A stretch of DNA of 64,000 nucleotides from an uncultured SAR86 cluster bacterium (GCA_902602595.1 CACKRJ010000004.1:37428-101427); one strand, 5' to 3'. Shown: positions 40,011-49,873, numbered from the stretch's first letter. Notes: a model not told the origin generated them from the letters alone. Translations and numbers: made by a program.

Positions 40011-40898
40011 TTATTTACTTAAATCACTTATAGCATTTAAAACTGGCTTTATATCCTCTTTTGAGCGAACAAAATTAATTGGAAAAATTTCAATCTCTGT
40101 TAAGCCAGCTGCGATGGATTTTTCTGCTTGTTTTAAGGTCAGATCAAGATTAGGTACGCCTGAGCTATCTATTTGTGTAGGCAGTTGACCCCTGATTCTT
40201 AACTCTTTTTCATTTCTATTTTCTTTAAAAGCACTAGTTAAAAGCTCTTTTCCATTCGAGATAAATTCTGCATCAGTTTTAATTGGGATCCAACCATGAC
40301 CAATATTAGCTATCTTATTAGCTGTTTGTTTTGTCATCTTCAAACCAAAAAGCAAGGGCAAATCAGATCCCTGAAATGGTTGTGGTTGACACCATATGTC
40401 ATCAAATTGATATATATTTCCTTTGTGAGAAGCAGGACTATTTTTCCACAGTAATTGGCAAATTTCTAATGTCTCCCAGAAGATCTCAGATCTTTTTTCA
40501 AAGGGTACTCCTGCCGTATGATATTCCTCTTCTTGCCAGCCCATGCCTACACCCAATTCTAATCTGCCTTTTGAAATAGAGTCTAGCGTTGCGGCAGTTT
40601 TTGCCAACAATGCTGGATTCCTTAATGGGGCGATTAATACTGCTGTACCTAAGTGCAATTTTGAAGTGTGAGAGGCAATCATCGTTAAAACAGTTAAAGG
40701 CTCATACCATGGAGCCTCGGAAGGCAAAGGAAAACTACCGAAAGGATATTTATGGAGATTCTTGCCCATTACCACATGGTCAGTAAGGCTGATGCCATGA
40801 AATCCAAGTTCCTCAGCAGATTGAGAAATTTCTATATATGAATTTATATCCCCCTCATAAAAATTATGAAGTCCAAACAAACCAGCAATTAATTTCAT
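40011..40898 (-). CDS. Luciferase-like (LLM class) flavin/F420-dependent oxidoreductase
   Basis: The 295-residue TIM-barrel protein has the bacterial-luciferase-like pattern: SAEELGFHGISLTDHVV, LHLGTAVLIAPLRNPALLAKTAATLDSIS, and GRLELGVGMGWQEEEYHTAG followed by KRSEIFWETL. It resembles the subgroup usually labelled F420-dependent. Whether it uses F420 or FMN cannot be told, and no F420 genes are in the window. The substrate is unknown. Confidence 0.9.
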   Translation of the reverse strand: MKLIAGLFGLHNFYEGDINSYIEISQSAEELGFHGISLTDHVVMGKNLHKYPFGSFPLPSEAPWYEPLTVLTMIASHTSKLHLGTAVLIAPLRNPALLAKTAATLDSISKGRLELGVGMGWQEEEYHTAGVPFEKRSEIFWETLEICQLLWKNSPASHKGNIYQFDDIWCQPQPFQGSDLPLLFGLKMTKQTANKIANIGHGWIPIKTDAEFISNGKELLTSAFKENRNEKELRIRGQLPTQIDSSGVPNLDLTLKQAEKSIAAGLTEIEIFPINFVRSKEDIKPVLNAISDLSK

Positions 40899-40978
40899 TA
40901 TTATCTCTCCATTTTTAGGATCACATTAATTGTACGAATATTTTTATCCTAATGCACTTTCAATTCTAATATCTAAAT

Positions 40979-41692
40979 TCACATTATTAACAACAGAGCT
41001 AAAAATGATAGAAGCAGCTTTAAAAATATATTAAAACTATCATATGAGATTTTAGAGATTAATCTCTTGCCAATAACTGCGCCTGCATACCCCGCAATAG
41101 CCAAGATAAAAATAAAGAAAATATATTCTTTTAATGAGAAACTAAAAAAATAAATAAATAAGATAATTTTAATTGTGTGCTGAAAAATCATTACCGCACC
41201 ATGATTTGCTACTAATACTTCTGGAGATAGATTCTTTGTTCTCATGTAAGCTGTGACTAATGGTCCATTTGCTCCTATAAAAATTCCAGCAAAACCAGAA
41301 ATAAATCCACAGAACCAATCGTTCCGCATTACTGATAGAATAAAATTATCTAAAGGAGCCCAAGTAAAAAATAAAATAGTAGCGGCAATTAACCATATAA
41401 GTATTTCTTCTGAAAGATTGCCAAATAAAAGAATTCCTCCAAAAGCACCAAAGACAGTAGAAATTAAAATGTTTTGTATTAGGCTCCAATTAAAAAATTC
41501 TTTATATACAAATGTTCTCGATAAATTATTAGATAATTGAATAGCGCCGTGCAAAGGAATAAGGGTTCCTGGAGAAAATGATTGGGCCAATGCTACTAAC
41601 ATGATTAGTCCGCCTCCAACACTAAAAATAGAAGTTAGCAATGAAGTCAAAAATGACAGTAAAGTAAAAAAAGCAAAAATTTCTAATGACAT
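40979..41692 (-). CDS. TSUP-family (TauE/SafE) membrane permease
   Basis: The start at 41692 gives 237 residues beginning MSLEIFAFFTLLSFLTSLL. The protein has about eight hydrophobic helices and the two-half architecture of the family: SVGGGLIMLVAL early, and GFAGIFIGANGPLVTAYM in the second half. TSUP proteins export or import small organic or sulfur anions such as sulfite and sulfoacetate. The adjacent GH3 gene is divergent with a 42-nt gap, so a shared function is possible but unproven. Confidence 0.85.
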   Translation of the reverse strand: MSLEIFAFFTLLSFLTSLLTSIFSVGGGLIMLVALAQSFSPGTLIPLHGAIQLSNNLSRTFVYKEFFNWSLIQNILISTVFGAFGGILLFGNLSEEILIWLIAATILFFTWAPLDNFILSVMRNDWFCGFISGFAGIFIGANGPLVTAYMRTKNLSPEVLVANHGAVMIFQHTIKIILFIYFFSFSLKEYIFFIFILAIAGYAGAVIGKRLISKISYDSFNIFLKLLLSFLALLLIM

Positions 41693-41734
41693 GTAAGAGT
41701 GTGTTTTTAATAATAAAGGAATTAAGATTAACTC

Positions 41735-44179
41735 ATGACAAATATAGATCAAATAATAGATAAGCTAACTTTAAAAGAAAAAATTTCTCTATTAAGCGGT
41801 TTTAATTCTTGGTACACAAATAAAATTGAAGAAAAAAATGTTCCAAGTATAAAAATGTCAGATGGTCCTAATGGAGTTCGGGGGGACTCTAATTCAGGAA
41901 AGTCTTCCGCTTGTTTTCCTTGCGCAATCTCAATAGGCTCAACATGGGATCTTAAATTGATAAAAAATATTGGCATTGCTTTGGGTGAAGAAGCTATGGC
42001 AAAAGATGTAGATGTTCTCCTAGGCCCAACAATAAATATTCATAGACATCCTTTGGGGGGTAGACATTTTGAGAGTTTCTCTGAGGATCCATTTTTAAGT
42101 GGAAAAATTGCAATAAATTACGTCCAAGGCGTTCAATCGAAAAATGTAGCAGCTTGTTTAAAACATTTTGTTGGGAATGATACTGAATATGAGCGTCACT
42201 CCATAAGCTCAAATATAGATGAGCAAACTCTGAGAGAAATTTATTTATTGCCATTTGAAATGGGTATCAAAGAGGGTAATGCAAAAGTTGTAATGAGTGC
42301 ATACAATAAATTAAATAATATTTTTTGTAGTTCTCATCAAGAGCTGCTGATCAGCATCCTAAAAGAAGAATGGGATTTTGATGGGTATGTAGTTAGTGAT
42401 TGGGGAGCAGCACTTGAAACAGTTGAAAATGCAAATGGTGGCTTAGACCTTGAAATGCCTGGGCCTAGTAATGTTTGGGGCAAAGCATTGATTGAAGCTG
42501 TTGAAGCCAAAAAAGTTTCGGAAGAATTAATTAATGACAAGGTTAGAAGAATTTTAAGTGTTGCTGAATTCTCAAATCGCTTTCAAAAACCAGAAATAAA
42601 AAATGAAGAAGCCATAGATCAGCCTGAACATAGAGTACTGTTAAGAAAAGCGGCGGCTGATGGAATGGTTTTGCTGAAAAATGAAGGTTTACTGCCTCTG
42701 AAAAGAAACATTAAAAAATTAGCTGTTATTGGGCCTAATGCCAAAGAAGCTCAAATCATTGGTGGAGGAAGCGCAAGCCTAAGACCGCATTATCAAGTTC
42801 ACCCACTTGAAGCAGTAAATGAAAGACTGGGGCATGAAACGGATATTCTATATGCAAAGGGCTGTCATACCTATAAATACCTTCCAAAGATAGATGAAAA
42901 ACTTATGGGAGACAAAAATGGTTTCTTGGTGGAATATTTTAATGGAGATAAATTTGATGAAGGCCTAATTTTAGAAGAACGCCTTATTGGAAGTAAGTTT
43001 TGGGTTTTTGAAGGCTTTGCTAAAGATGTAATTTCAAAAGATAGACCAAATATCTCCGTAAAGTTTTCTTGTGACTATACGCCAGATATATCTGGCTCGC
43101 ATGAATTTGAAATTTTTGGCATTGGGCAATGTCGCTTGTTAATTGATGGAAATGAGCTAATTGATAATTGGTCTAGCACAGAACCAGGTGAGGCCTTTTT
43201 TACTTTTGGTTCTGCTGCAAAAAAGGGAGTTATGAATTTTCAAAAAGGTGAAACTTATAAAATTGAAGTTCAGTATCATTTTGAAGGAGGTTTTCCTGCA
43301 GTCTATATAGGTTGTCAAGCTCCTGATGAGGTCGATATATTTCAAGAGGCCATTGACGCAGCATCCAATGCAGATGAGGTTCTCTTAATAGTTGGAACTA
43401 ATTCAGACTGGGAAACAGAAGGAAATGATAGAGCTGACTTCAATTTGCCTGCAAATCAAAATAAATTAATCGAAGCAATACTGGAGGCCAATCAAAATAC
43501 TGTCATAGCTATAAATACAGGTTCTCCTGTTCAAATGCCATGGGCAAAGAAAGCAAACGCTATAGTTCAAACGTGGTTTGCGGGACAAGAATTTGGTAAT
43601 GCTTTGGTTGATATTTTATCTGGACAAGTAAACCCATCCGGTAAATTACCTACAACCTTCCCAGTAAAAATAGAAGATACTCCTGCATACAAAATATATC
43701 CAGGGATTGATTTGCAGATGAACTACGATGAAAAACTCCTGGTTGGGCATAGATGGTATCAAAGAAACTCAATCGAGCCATTATTTTGTTTTGGTCATGG
43801 ATTGTCATATACAAATTTTAATTATCAAAATCTAGAAGTTGCTACCGATGGTGATTTTAATGTCTCATGTAAATTTGATATTCAAAACATTGGAGATATT
43901 GCTGGATTAGAGACGGCTCAATGCTATGTAAGCTTTGTTGCCCCTCTTCCTCATGAGCCTCTTATGACTTTGCAGGGCTTTGTTAAAGAGGAAATAGGTG
44001 TAAATGAAATTAAAAAACTAGAAATTAAACTTGGGCCAAGAAATTTTTCCAATTGGTCAGTGGATACAAATACATGGCAAATAAGGGGGGGCACATATAA
44101 AATTCTCATTGGATCATCCTCAGAAAAGATCCTTTTAGAAGCTAGTATTAATTTAGAGCAAGCGCTTGAAGTTCTATAG
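41735..44179 (+). CDS. GH3 beta-glucosidase with PA14 insert
   Basis: The 814-residue glycoside hydrolase starts with the GH3 N-terminal domain (KMSDGPNGVRGD; CLKHFVGNDTEYERH). The nucleophile aspartate is D222 in YVVSDWGA. The GH3 C-terminal domain (GMVLLKNEGLLPL) is interrupted by a PA14-type carbohydrate-binding insert (about 390-530). A fibronectin III-like domain is at the end. No signal peptide is visible, so the enzyme probably acts on imported oligosaccharides in the cytoplasm, which fits the neighbouring sugar permease. Its 3' end overlaps the convergent fusion gene by 32 nt. Confidence 0.95.
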   Translation: MTNIDQIIDKLTLKEKISLLSGFNSWYTNKIEEKNVPSIKMSDGPNGVRGDSNSGKSSACFPCAISIGSTWDLKLIKNIGIALGEEAMAKDVDVLLGPTINIHRHPLGGRHFESFSEDPFLSGKIAINYVQGVQSKNVAACLKHFVGNDTEYERHSISSNIDEQTLREIYLLPFEMGIKEGNAKVVMSAYNKLNNIFCSSHQELLISILKEEWDFDGYVVSDWGAALETVENANGGLDLEMPGPSNVWGKALIEAVEAKKVSEELINDKVRRILSVAEFSNRFQKPEIKNEEAIDQPEHRVLLRKAAADGMVLLKNEGLLPLKRNIKKLAVIGPNAKEAQIIGGGSASLRPHYQVHPLEAVNERLGHETDILYAKGCHTYKYLPKIDEKLMGDKNGFLVEYFNGDKFDEGLILEERLIGSKFWVFEGFAKDVISKDRPNISVKFSCDYTPDISGSHEFEIFGIGQCRLLIDGNELIDNWSSTEPGEAFFTFGSAAKKGVMNFQKGETYKIEVQYHFEGGFPAVYIGCQAPDEVDIFQEAIDAASNADEVLLIVGTNSDWETEGNDRADFNLPANQNKLIEAILEANQNTVIAINTGSPVQMPWAKKANAIVQTWFAGQEFGNALVDILSGQVNPSGKLPTTFPVKIEDTPAYKIYPGIDLQMNYDEKLLVGHRWYQRNSIEPLFCFGHGLSYTNFNYQNLEVATDGDFNVSCKFDIQNIGDIAGLETAQCYVSFVAPLPHEPLMTLQGFVKEEIGVNEIKKLEIKLGPRNFSNWSVDTNTWQIRGGTYKILIGSSSEKILLEASINLEQALEVL

Positions 44180-46151
44180 GGGTTAATTTAAGTTGAGTGG
44201 CTTGAATGGAGCTGTTAGATTCAAAAATTGTTCTAGGTCCAATTATAGGAAAAATTAGTTCTGATTTTTGCAATACATAAGCTAAGGCAACTTGAATAGG
44301 CTGAACCTTCCTTTCTTTCGCTACCTCAAAACATACCTGCCTTCTTTTTAAATTTTTTTCATAATGCCAGACTCTCTTTTCTTCATCGAGTGTAGGATTT
44401 GAAAAGTGCTCATTCGACATAATTTCTTTTTTTTGGATAAAAAATCCTCTTGCTTGAGAAGACCATGGAAATAACATAATGCGCTCCTCAATGAGATATT
44501 TTAAATAATCATCATTAACACCAACACAACCTGGCCAAACGGGTTTAATCATCTCAGCTAAGCTAAAATTATTGCTAAGGACAGTGAAGGGTTCTTTTGC
44601 ATTTTTTATTGCATAATTTCTTGCTTCGGAAAATCTATCCATTTCCCAGTTTGAAGCACCTATTAAATTAACTAGACCCTCACTCTTTATTTCAGCCAAT
44701 GCATCAATAAATTCATCTACTGGAATATCTGGGTTATCTCTATGCAAACAAAAAATGTCAAGCCTTGAAATCTGTAGACGCTCTAAAGACTTAAGCAATT
44801 GCGGACGAATATACTTAGGCTCGCATTCTGGTGTATGGGCTCCTTTACCTAAGACTATTACATCTTCTTCAACTTTTCTTGCATTGATCCAGTTGCCAAG
44901 ATACTTGTCGCCCATTCCATGATTGTAAATAAAAGCAGTATCGAAAATTCGGCCACCAGATCCATAAAAATGATCAAACATAGTCAACGCATGAAGATCT
45001 GAAGTTTGATTATCACAACCTAATGCCAGCCTTGAGCCCGACTTACTCAAGCCAGGAAGATTATTGCTTTCTAGCTTAGATTTCTGAAATAGATATGCTT
45101 TTGATTGAAAAATGGGTGAGTTTTTAATTAGAACCTTAGGACAATCAATTTTCATTTCTTGTCGCCACTTATCTAACCAGAACATATTACTTTGAGTCTC
45201 AGCATGGCAAATAAACTTTGATTCAATTTTTGACTCTAAAATACATTGTGTAGCATGCTCTATCTCTCTAGTAAATAGACCAATGTCATCCATGAATTTA
45301 ATTTCTTTACTATCCTTGCCATCATGATAAAGATGAATAGATGAATTGCCTTCTTGAAACTGTCCACAATGCCATGGATCAGAAACTTTAATAGAATAAT
45401 TGCCGTTTGATATCACTAGGTTATTCGAAAGGTCCTCATTAATAGCGCAACTTATTTTTGCTTCAATTAGATCTGAAAAAATTAAATGCGCATGTGATTG
45501 AAGATCTACACCTCTCTCATCTAACTGACCAGTTGCTGAGAGGCTTTTTGGCTCTGCAAAAGTAAGGCCCTGTAATTGACCTGCTATTAATTTAGCCATT
45601 GTCAATGGATAACATCCAATATCTAGGATTGCGCCTCCGCCTAGCTCAGGGTTTCGAAGTCTGTGCGTTGCTGCAACATCAGCTTTAAACCCAAAAGAGG
45701 CCTCTATTATAATTTTTGATTTTACATCTGATAAAAAATTTAAATTATCTAAAATATTTCTTGTCTGAGGATGTGTTCTATACATAAAAGCTTCCATCAA
45801 GAAGACATTTTTGGCATTAGCAAGATCTAACAAAACCATGCTTTCATATGCATTCATTGTGAATGGCTTTTCACAAAGAACATGTTTTCCATTTTTAATT
45901 GCTTCTAATGCATAAAAAAAATGTTCGCTGTGAGGAGTTGCGATATAAATAGCATCTATTTCCTTGGAAGAAATAAAATTATCTAATTGATGATGAGCGC
46001 TAATATTAAACTTGTCAGCAAAAATATCTACCTTCTTAGGATTTCTCCCAAAGACGCTAATTAATTTAGAGTTTGTTGTAGCTTGTATAGAATAAGAAAA
46101 TGCATTGGCAATAGACCCAGAGCCAATTATCCCCCAATTAATTTGATGCAT
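44148..46151 (-). CDS. Fused Gfo/Idh/MocA oxidoreductase and aldo/keto reductase
   Basis: The 667-residue protein joins two redox enzymes in one frame. Residues 1 to about 335 form a Gfo/Idh/MocA domain: NAD(P) fold GIIGSGSIANAFS at 7-19, and CEKPFTMN with the conserved lysine. From about 370 an aldo/keto reductase domain follows: SRLALGCDNQTSD, FDTAFIYNHGMGDKYLG (D, Y), VIVLGKGAH (K) and FCLHRDNPD (H), so its catalytic tetrad is intact. Both halves could oxidise or reduce sugars or polyols. It overlaps the upstream permease gene by 14 nt and is probably co-translated with it. Confidence 0.9.
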   Translation of the reverse strand: MHQINWGIIGSGSIANAFSYSIQATTNSKLISVFGRNPKKVDIFADKFNISAHHQLDNFISSKEIDAIYIATPHSEHFFYALEAIKNGKHVLCEKPFTMNAYESMVLLDLANAKNVFLMEAFMYRTHPQTRNILDNLNFLSDVKSKIIIEASFGFKADVAATHRLRNPELGGGAILDIGCYPLTMAKLIAGQLQGLTFAEPKSLSATGQLDERGVDLQSHAHLIFSDLIEAKISCAINEDLSNNLVISNGNYSIKVSDPWHCGQFQEGNSSIHLYHDGKDSKEIKFMDDIGLFTREIEHATQCILESKIESKFICHAETQSNMFWLDKWRQEMKIDCPKVLIKNSPIFQSKAYLFQKSKLESNNLPGLSKSGSRLALGCDNQTSDLHALTMFDHFYGSGGRIFDTAFIYNHGMGDKYLGNWINARKVEEDVIVLGKGAHTPECEPKYIRPQLLKSLERLQISRLDIFCLHRDNPDIPVDEFIDALAEIKSEGLVNLIGASNWEMDRFSEARNYAIKNAKEPFTVLSNNFSLAEMIKPVWPGCVGVNDDYLKYLIEERIMLFPWSSQARGFFIQKKEIMSNEHFSNPTLDEEKRVWHYEKNLKRRQVCFEVAKERKVQPIQVALAYVLQKSELIFPIIGPRTIFESNSSIQATQLKLTPIELQALALN

Positions 46152-47496
46152 TGCCTAATTTTCTTTCCTCAATTTCATTTATTAACTGTTGATGAAAGCT
46201 CTTGTCTATTGGATAAAAATAAACTAATACAAAACTAATCAAAATTCCTGTTAAAGGTATCCAAGTCATAATGAATTTTAATTCAGCTAATGTTTCATCT
46301 GACTGAACTTCATTAGGCGCAAAACCAATTTGCGTTAATGCCATGCCCAACAAAATTGCTGCAAAGGCTATTGCGCCTTTTTGTGCAAAAGTCATGAAGC
46401 CATATAAAGAAGATTCTGTTCTAACTTTCGTTTTCCATTCTCCATATTCGATTGTATCTGGAAGCATTGACCAAAATAATACTCCAGTAGCGCCATTGCC
46501 AATCCCTATAAATCCTAATATAAGCAGTAATTCATTCAGAGAGGTAATTGGATAAAAGTAAAAAACTAAAAATCCTAATAACAATAATGCCATTGCGGCC
46601 ATCCATGAGTTTCTCTTTCCAATTTTTAATGCGGCATATGCCCAAAAAGGTATGGCTAAAAGAGCGGTTCCGCTGCTAACTCCTAAAATTAAACCTTGAT
46701 ATTCATGAAGATAAAGGGAGTATTTAACAAAATAGATTAAGTTGTTGTTAAACATGATAGAGGTAGATCCCAGTATTAAAATGGACCCAAACACAATCCA
46801 AAATGGATAATTCTTTGTAACTGATTTGGCTACCCTTGAAAAACTTGGAATCTCAGCTGGGCTAAATTTGAACTTCCTCTCTTTAACAAATCGAACAGTA
46901 ATGCTTAAAATGAGGATAGCTGTAAGACCACAAACCATTCCAAGAAAAATAAAGCCTAATGCTTCATCTCCTGCTCCAAACCATAAAATAATTGGAAATC
47001 CTAAAGCTGAAACTGAAAGAGTTCCAAAGGAAGCTCCTATCATTCTTGCAGTAGTTAGCTTAGTTCGCTCATCACTATCATCAGTTATTCTTGCGGTAAG
47101 AGAGGAATAAGGAACACTAACAATGGTAAAACAAGTTCTGTGAAGTAAATTAACTGTTAATAAAAAAATAAATAGCGTAATACCCTCAAATGGAGGAACC
47201 CAAAAAAGTAATACAAAAGAAAAAGCTAATGGAATTGCGCCATAAAAAATATAGGGTCTATAGCTTCCCATTTTAGTTCTTGTTCTTTCAGCAAGATAGC
47301 CCATAAATGGATCTGTTATAGCATCCCAGGCTATGCCTAGTGCATATATCCAGCCTGCTAGCAACGGGGTTATACCAACCACATCCGTATAGAAATACAA
47401 AAGGTATAAACCTACTCCACTCCAATATAAGCAAATTGCATAGTCTCCTATGCCATACGCTACTCTAACTTGATTGGGTATTGTGTTTGAGGTCAT
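46138..47496 (-). CDS. GPH-family (MelB-like) sugar:cation symporter
   Basis: The 452-residue protein has about twelve transmembrane helices. It has the glycoside-pentoside-hexuronide family N-terminus RVAYGIGDYAICLYWSGVGLYLLYFYTDVVGI, AWDAITDPFMGYLAERTRTKMGSYRPYI and VPYSSLTARITDDSDERTKL. Such carriers import glycosides with sodium or protons. Gene order (permease, fused oxidoreductase on the same strand, beta-glucosidase convergent) suggests uptake and breakdown of a beta-glucoside. The upstream 95-nt gap separates it from the divergent hydrolase. Confidence 0.93.
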   Translation of the reverse strand: MTSNTIPNQVRVAYGIGDYAICLYWSGVGLYLLYFYTDVVGITPLLAGWIYALGIAWDAITDPFMGYLAERTRTKMGSYRPYIFYGAIPLAFSFVLLFWVPPFEGITLFIFLLTVNLLHRTCFTIVSVPYSSLTARITDDSDERTKLTTARMIGASFGTLSVSALGFPIILWFGAGDEALGFIFLGMVCGLTAILILSITVRFVKERKFKFSPAEIPSFSRVAKSVTKNYPFWIVFGSILILGSTSIMFNNNLIYFVKYSLYLHEYQGLILGVSSGTALLAIPFWAYAALKIGKRNSWMAAMALLLLGFLVFYFYPITSLNELLLILGFIGIGNGATGVLFWSMLPDTIEYGEWKTKVRTESSLYGFMTFAQKGAIAFAAILLGMALTQIGFAPNEVQSDETLAELKFIMTWIPLTGILISFVLVYFYPIDKSFHQQLINEIEERKLGNASN

Positions 47497-47591
47497 AAAT
47501 ATCCATTGACTATAACAGCCTTAACTTCGGTTGGTAATATATGAAGAGTGCATTAGTATAAAAATATATCGGAGAAAGTGCTTAAAAATTT

Positions 47592-48506
47592 ATGAATTCA
47601 ACTGAGCAATATTCAGAAGGTTTCGTTGAAAATAACGGAGTAAAGATCTTTTACAGAGACTATGGTCCAGTAAATGGAGATCCAATTCTGATGGTACATG
47701 GTTTAGGGGCTCAACTAGTCCATTGGCCTCCTCATTTAATTAATTTTTTACAATCACATAATTTTAGGCCCATTACTTATGACAATAGAGATGTTGGTTT
47801 GTCCTCAAGATTTTCAGGCACGCCATCTTTTATATTGGATTACATTAAATATTTTTTGAGGCTTCCTATTAAGTCAGAATATACCATCGACGATATGGCA
47901 GATGATGGAATAAAACTGCTTGAAGCATTGAAAGTTGAGCAGGCTCATATTTTAGGAACCTCAATGGGCGGTATGATTGCTCAGATCATCTGCGCTCAAT
48001 ATCCAAAGAAAGTAAAATCATTCACCTTAATTGCATCGACAGCTTCAACTCCTAGCCCTATCAATGCTCCATCAAAACCAGTTAGAGAACTTATGATGGC
48101 AAGATCAAAAAACCCAAACGCATCGGCTGAGGATATAATTAAGAGAGAAATTAAAATTGTCTCCCTGATTGGTATGGAGGGTCGGATTGTTGATACTCCT
48201 GAATTTAGAGAAGAAACAATTAAAAACTTAAATCGTGCTAAAGATGGTTCAGGGTATGCGAGACAACTTTTGTCAATATTGGCTTCAAAAGACAGGTTAA
48301 AAAAAATACAGAAAATTGAAGCGCCGACTTTAATTATTCACGGCAAGCATGATCCCATGATTCATATTAAGAATGCTTATAAGATGCATAAATTAATACC
48401 ACGAAGCAAACTGAAAATTATTGAACAAATGAGGCATTTGATTGAGCCCGAGATTCTCCTTCAATTTGAAGACGACCTATTAGAACACTTGCGACTTGCC
48501 TCTTAA
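47592..48506 (+). CDS. Alpha/beta hydrolase
   Basis: The 304-residue protein has a canonical hydrolase fold: MVHGLGAQLVHWP (oxyanion loop), nucleophile elbow GTSMGGMIAQ, late aspartate in IHGKHDPMI and the histidine in MRHLIEPE. The substrate cannot be inferred. A GGAG at 47571-47574 lies too far (17 nt) from the ATG to be an ideal ribosome-binding site. It converges with the TerB-like gene, with 1 nt between the stops. Confidence 0.9.
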   Translation: MNSTEQYSEGFVENNGVKIFYRDYGPVNGDPILMVHGLGAQLVHWPPHLINFLQSHNFRPITYDNRDVGLSSRFSGTPSFILDYIKYFLRLPIKSEYTIDDMADDGIKLLEALKVEQAHILGTSMGGMIAQIICAQYPKKVKSFTLIASTASTPSPINAPSKPVRELMMARSKNPNASAEDIIKREIKIVSLIGMEGRIVDTPEFREETIKNLNRAKDGSGYARQLLSILASKDRLKKIQKIEAPTLIIHGKHDPMIHIKNAYKMHKLIPRSKLKIIEQMRHLIEPEILLQFEDDLLEHLRLAS

Positions 48507-48507
48507 T

Positions 48508-48927
48508 TTACCTTTGTATACTTAAAAGCTCTTCTTTGCTCATAAGCAACATTTCACCAATCTTCATGAAAAGAGAATTTTCATATTGGTCAACATGATC
48601 ATCAGATAAAATTACATCCCAGATATTGGAAAGTATTTCTATTTTCATTCTTTTTGTGCAATTGCTATTTATGATATTGATAAAAGGATTGAAAGACTCC
48701 TTATGGCTCGTCCAATCTTTTAACTCTTCAAATGCTTCAGAAAAATTGCCATTAGGATATAAATCTAAATAGAAATTTTTAATCTCATCTATTTCATTTT
48801 CATCTATTTTCCCATCCATACGAGCAATTTCAATCATTAAACATAAAACAGCAGATACGTGTGGTGGCATATCATCTGCACTTCCTGAAATTTCAGCAAA
48901 TAATTTTTTCTTGAAAATAGATAACAT
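48508..48927 (-). CDS. TerB-like protein
   Basis: The 139-residue all-helical protein has the TerB-type acidic repeat: VLCLMIEIARMDGKIDENEIDEI, then a second half with SDDHVDQYENSLFMKIGEML. In these proteins the paired acidic helices bind metal ions. TerB domains occur in tellurite-resistance clusters and in many stand-alone proteins of unclear role, and no other ter gene is nearby. Confidence 0.82.
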   Translation of the reverse strand: MLSIFKKKLFAEISGSADDMPPHVSAVLCLMIEIARMDGKIDENEIDEIKNFYLDLYPNGNFSEAFEELKDWTSHKESFNPFINIINSNCTKRMKIEILSNIWDVILSDDHVDQYENSLFMKIGEMLLMSKEELLSIQR

Positions 48928-49009
48928 AATTAAAGATAAGTAATATAGAAAATAACTATAGCAAGCTTTTTGTAGATTTAGCTAGAGTCCAAAACGTCAA
49001 ATTATTTTG

Positions 49010-49873
49010 CTAATCCCAAATACGCATGAGTCCTTCTTGGGCAGTTGATGCCACTAGTTTTCCTGATTTTGTATAAATTGATCCTCGAGAGAATCCTCTG
49101 GCATTTTGAGATATCGGACTGTGCATATGATGCAAAATCCAATTATTAAAATTAACTTTTCCATGAAACCACATCACATGGTCTAAGCTTGCGCTCTGAA
49201 ATTTCTTAGACATAAAATTAACTTCATGAGGATTTACTGCTGCTCCAAGCAGACCCATATCAGAAACATACAAAAGTAATGCCTGATGGATCCTTTCATC
49301 GGCTGGCAGTTTGCCTGTAGGTTTCATCCATGTGCTCCTGTATGGGGGCAGTTTTTCAGCTTTAAGCAAATCAACAGGCTCAACCTGTCTTGTTTCAATC
49401 TCTCTCTCCCTGAGCCACATTGGTAAATAATCTTTAGGTATTTTTGATTGCATATCTTTTCTGAGCTCTAAATCGCTTTTTAATTTTTCTGGCCCTTGAA
49501 TATTTGGCATTTTTATTTGGTGAGTAAGGCCCTTTTCTCTTTTTTGAAATGAGATAGAGCAACTGAAAATTGCTTCGCCATCTTGAATTGCATTTACTCT
49601 TCTTGTGGTAAAGCTTTTACCATCTCGAATTCGGTCTACTTCAAATATAATATTTTGTTTAAAGTCTCCCGGTCTAAGAAAATAAGAATGAAAAGAATGA
49701 ACCAATCTATCCTTTGCTACTGTTTGATAGCCTGCAATTAAACATTGCGCCATAATTTGACCGCCAAAAATTCTTTGGAAGCCGACACTTTGTCCGGTCC
49801 AAGAAAACAGATCTCTATCAATTCTAGTGAGGTTGAAAAGATCAAGGGTATTTTTTAGAGCTTTACTCATCAA
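49010..49873 (-). CDS. tesB: Acyl-CoA thioesterase II
   Basis: The 287-residue double-hotdog protein has GQSVGFQRIFGGQIMAQCLIAG and RLVHSFHSYFLRPGD at the N-terminus. In the second hotdog it has the catalytic aspartate in SLDHVMWFH and the glutamine in AQEGLMR. It hydrolyses medium- and long-chain acyl-CoA. Translation may start at the second ATG (49870). It is followed on the same strand by the TerB-like gene after 82 nt, and is divergent from cobS. Confidence 0.95.
   Translation of the reverse strand: MMSKALKNTLDLFNLTRIDRDLFSWTGQSVGFQRIFGGQIMAQCLIAGYQTVAKDRLVHSFHSYFLRPGDFKQNIIFEVDRIRDGKSFTTRRVNAIQDGEAIFSCSISFQKREKGLTHQIKMPNIQGPEKLKSDLELRKDMQSKIPKDYLPMWLREREIETRQVEPVDLLKAEKLPPYRSTWMKPTGKLPADERIHQALLLYVSDMGLLGAAVNPHEVNFMSKKFQSASLDHVMWFHGKVNFNNWILHHMHSPISQNARGFSRGSIYTKSGKLVASTAQEGLMRIWD

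Noticed and set aside
40915-40952. 7-bp inverted repeat TTAGGAT/ATCCTAA with 24-nt spacer upstream of the luciferase-like gene
   Set aside because: Repeats of this size and spacing are expected by chance in AT-rich DNA, and no second copy was seen.
47578-47595. Possible five-codon leader peptide (GTG start, TGA overlapping the hydrolase ATG)
   Set aside because: Too short to support, with a poor ribosome-binding spacing; it may be chance.
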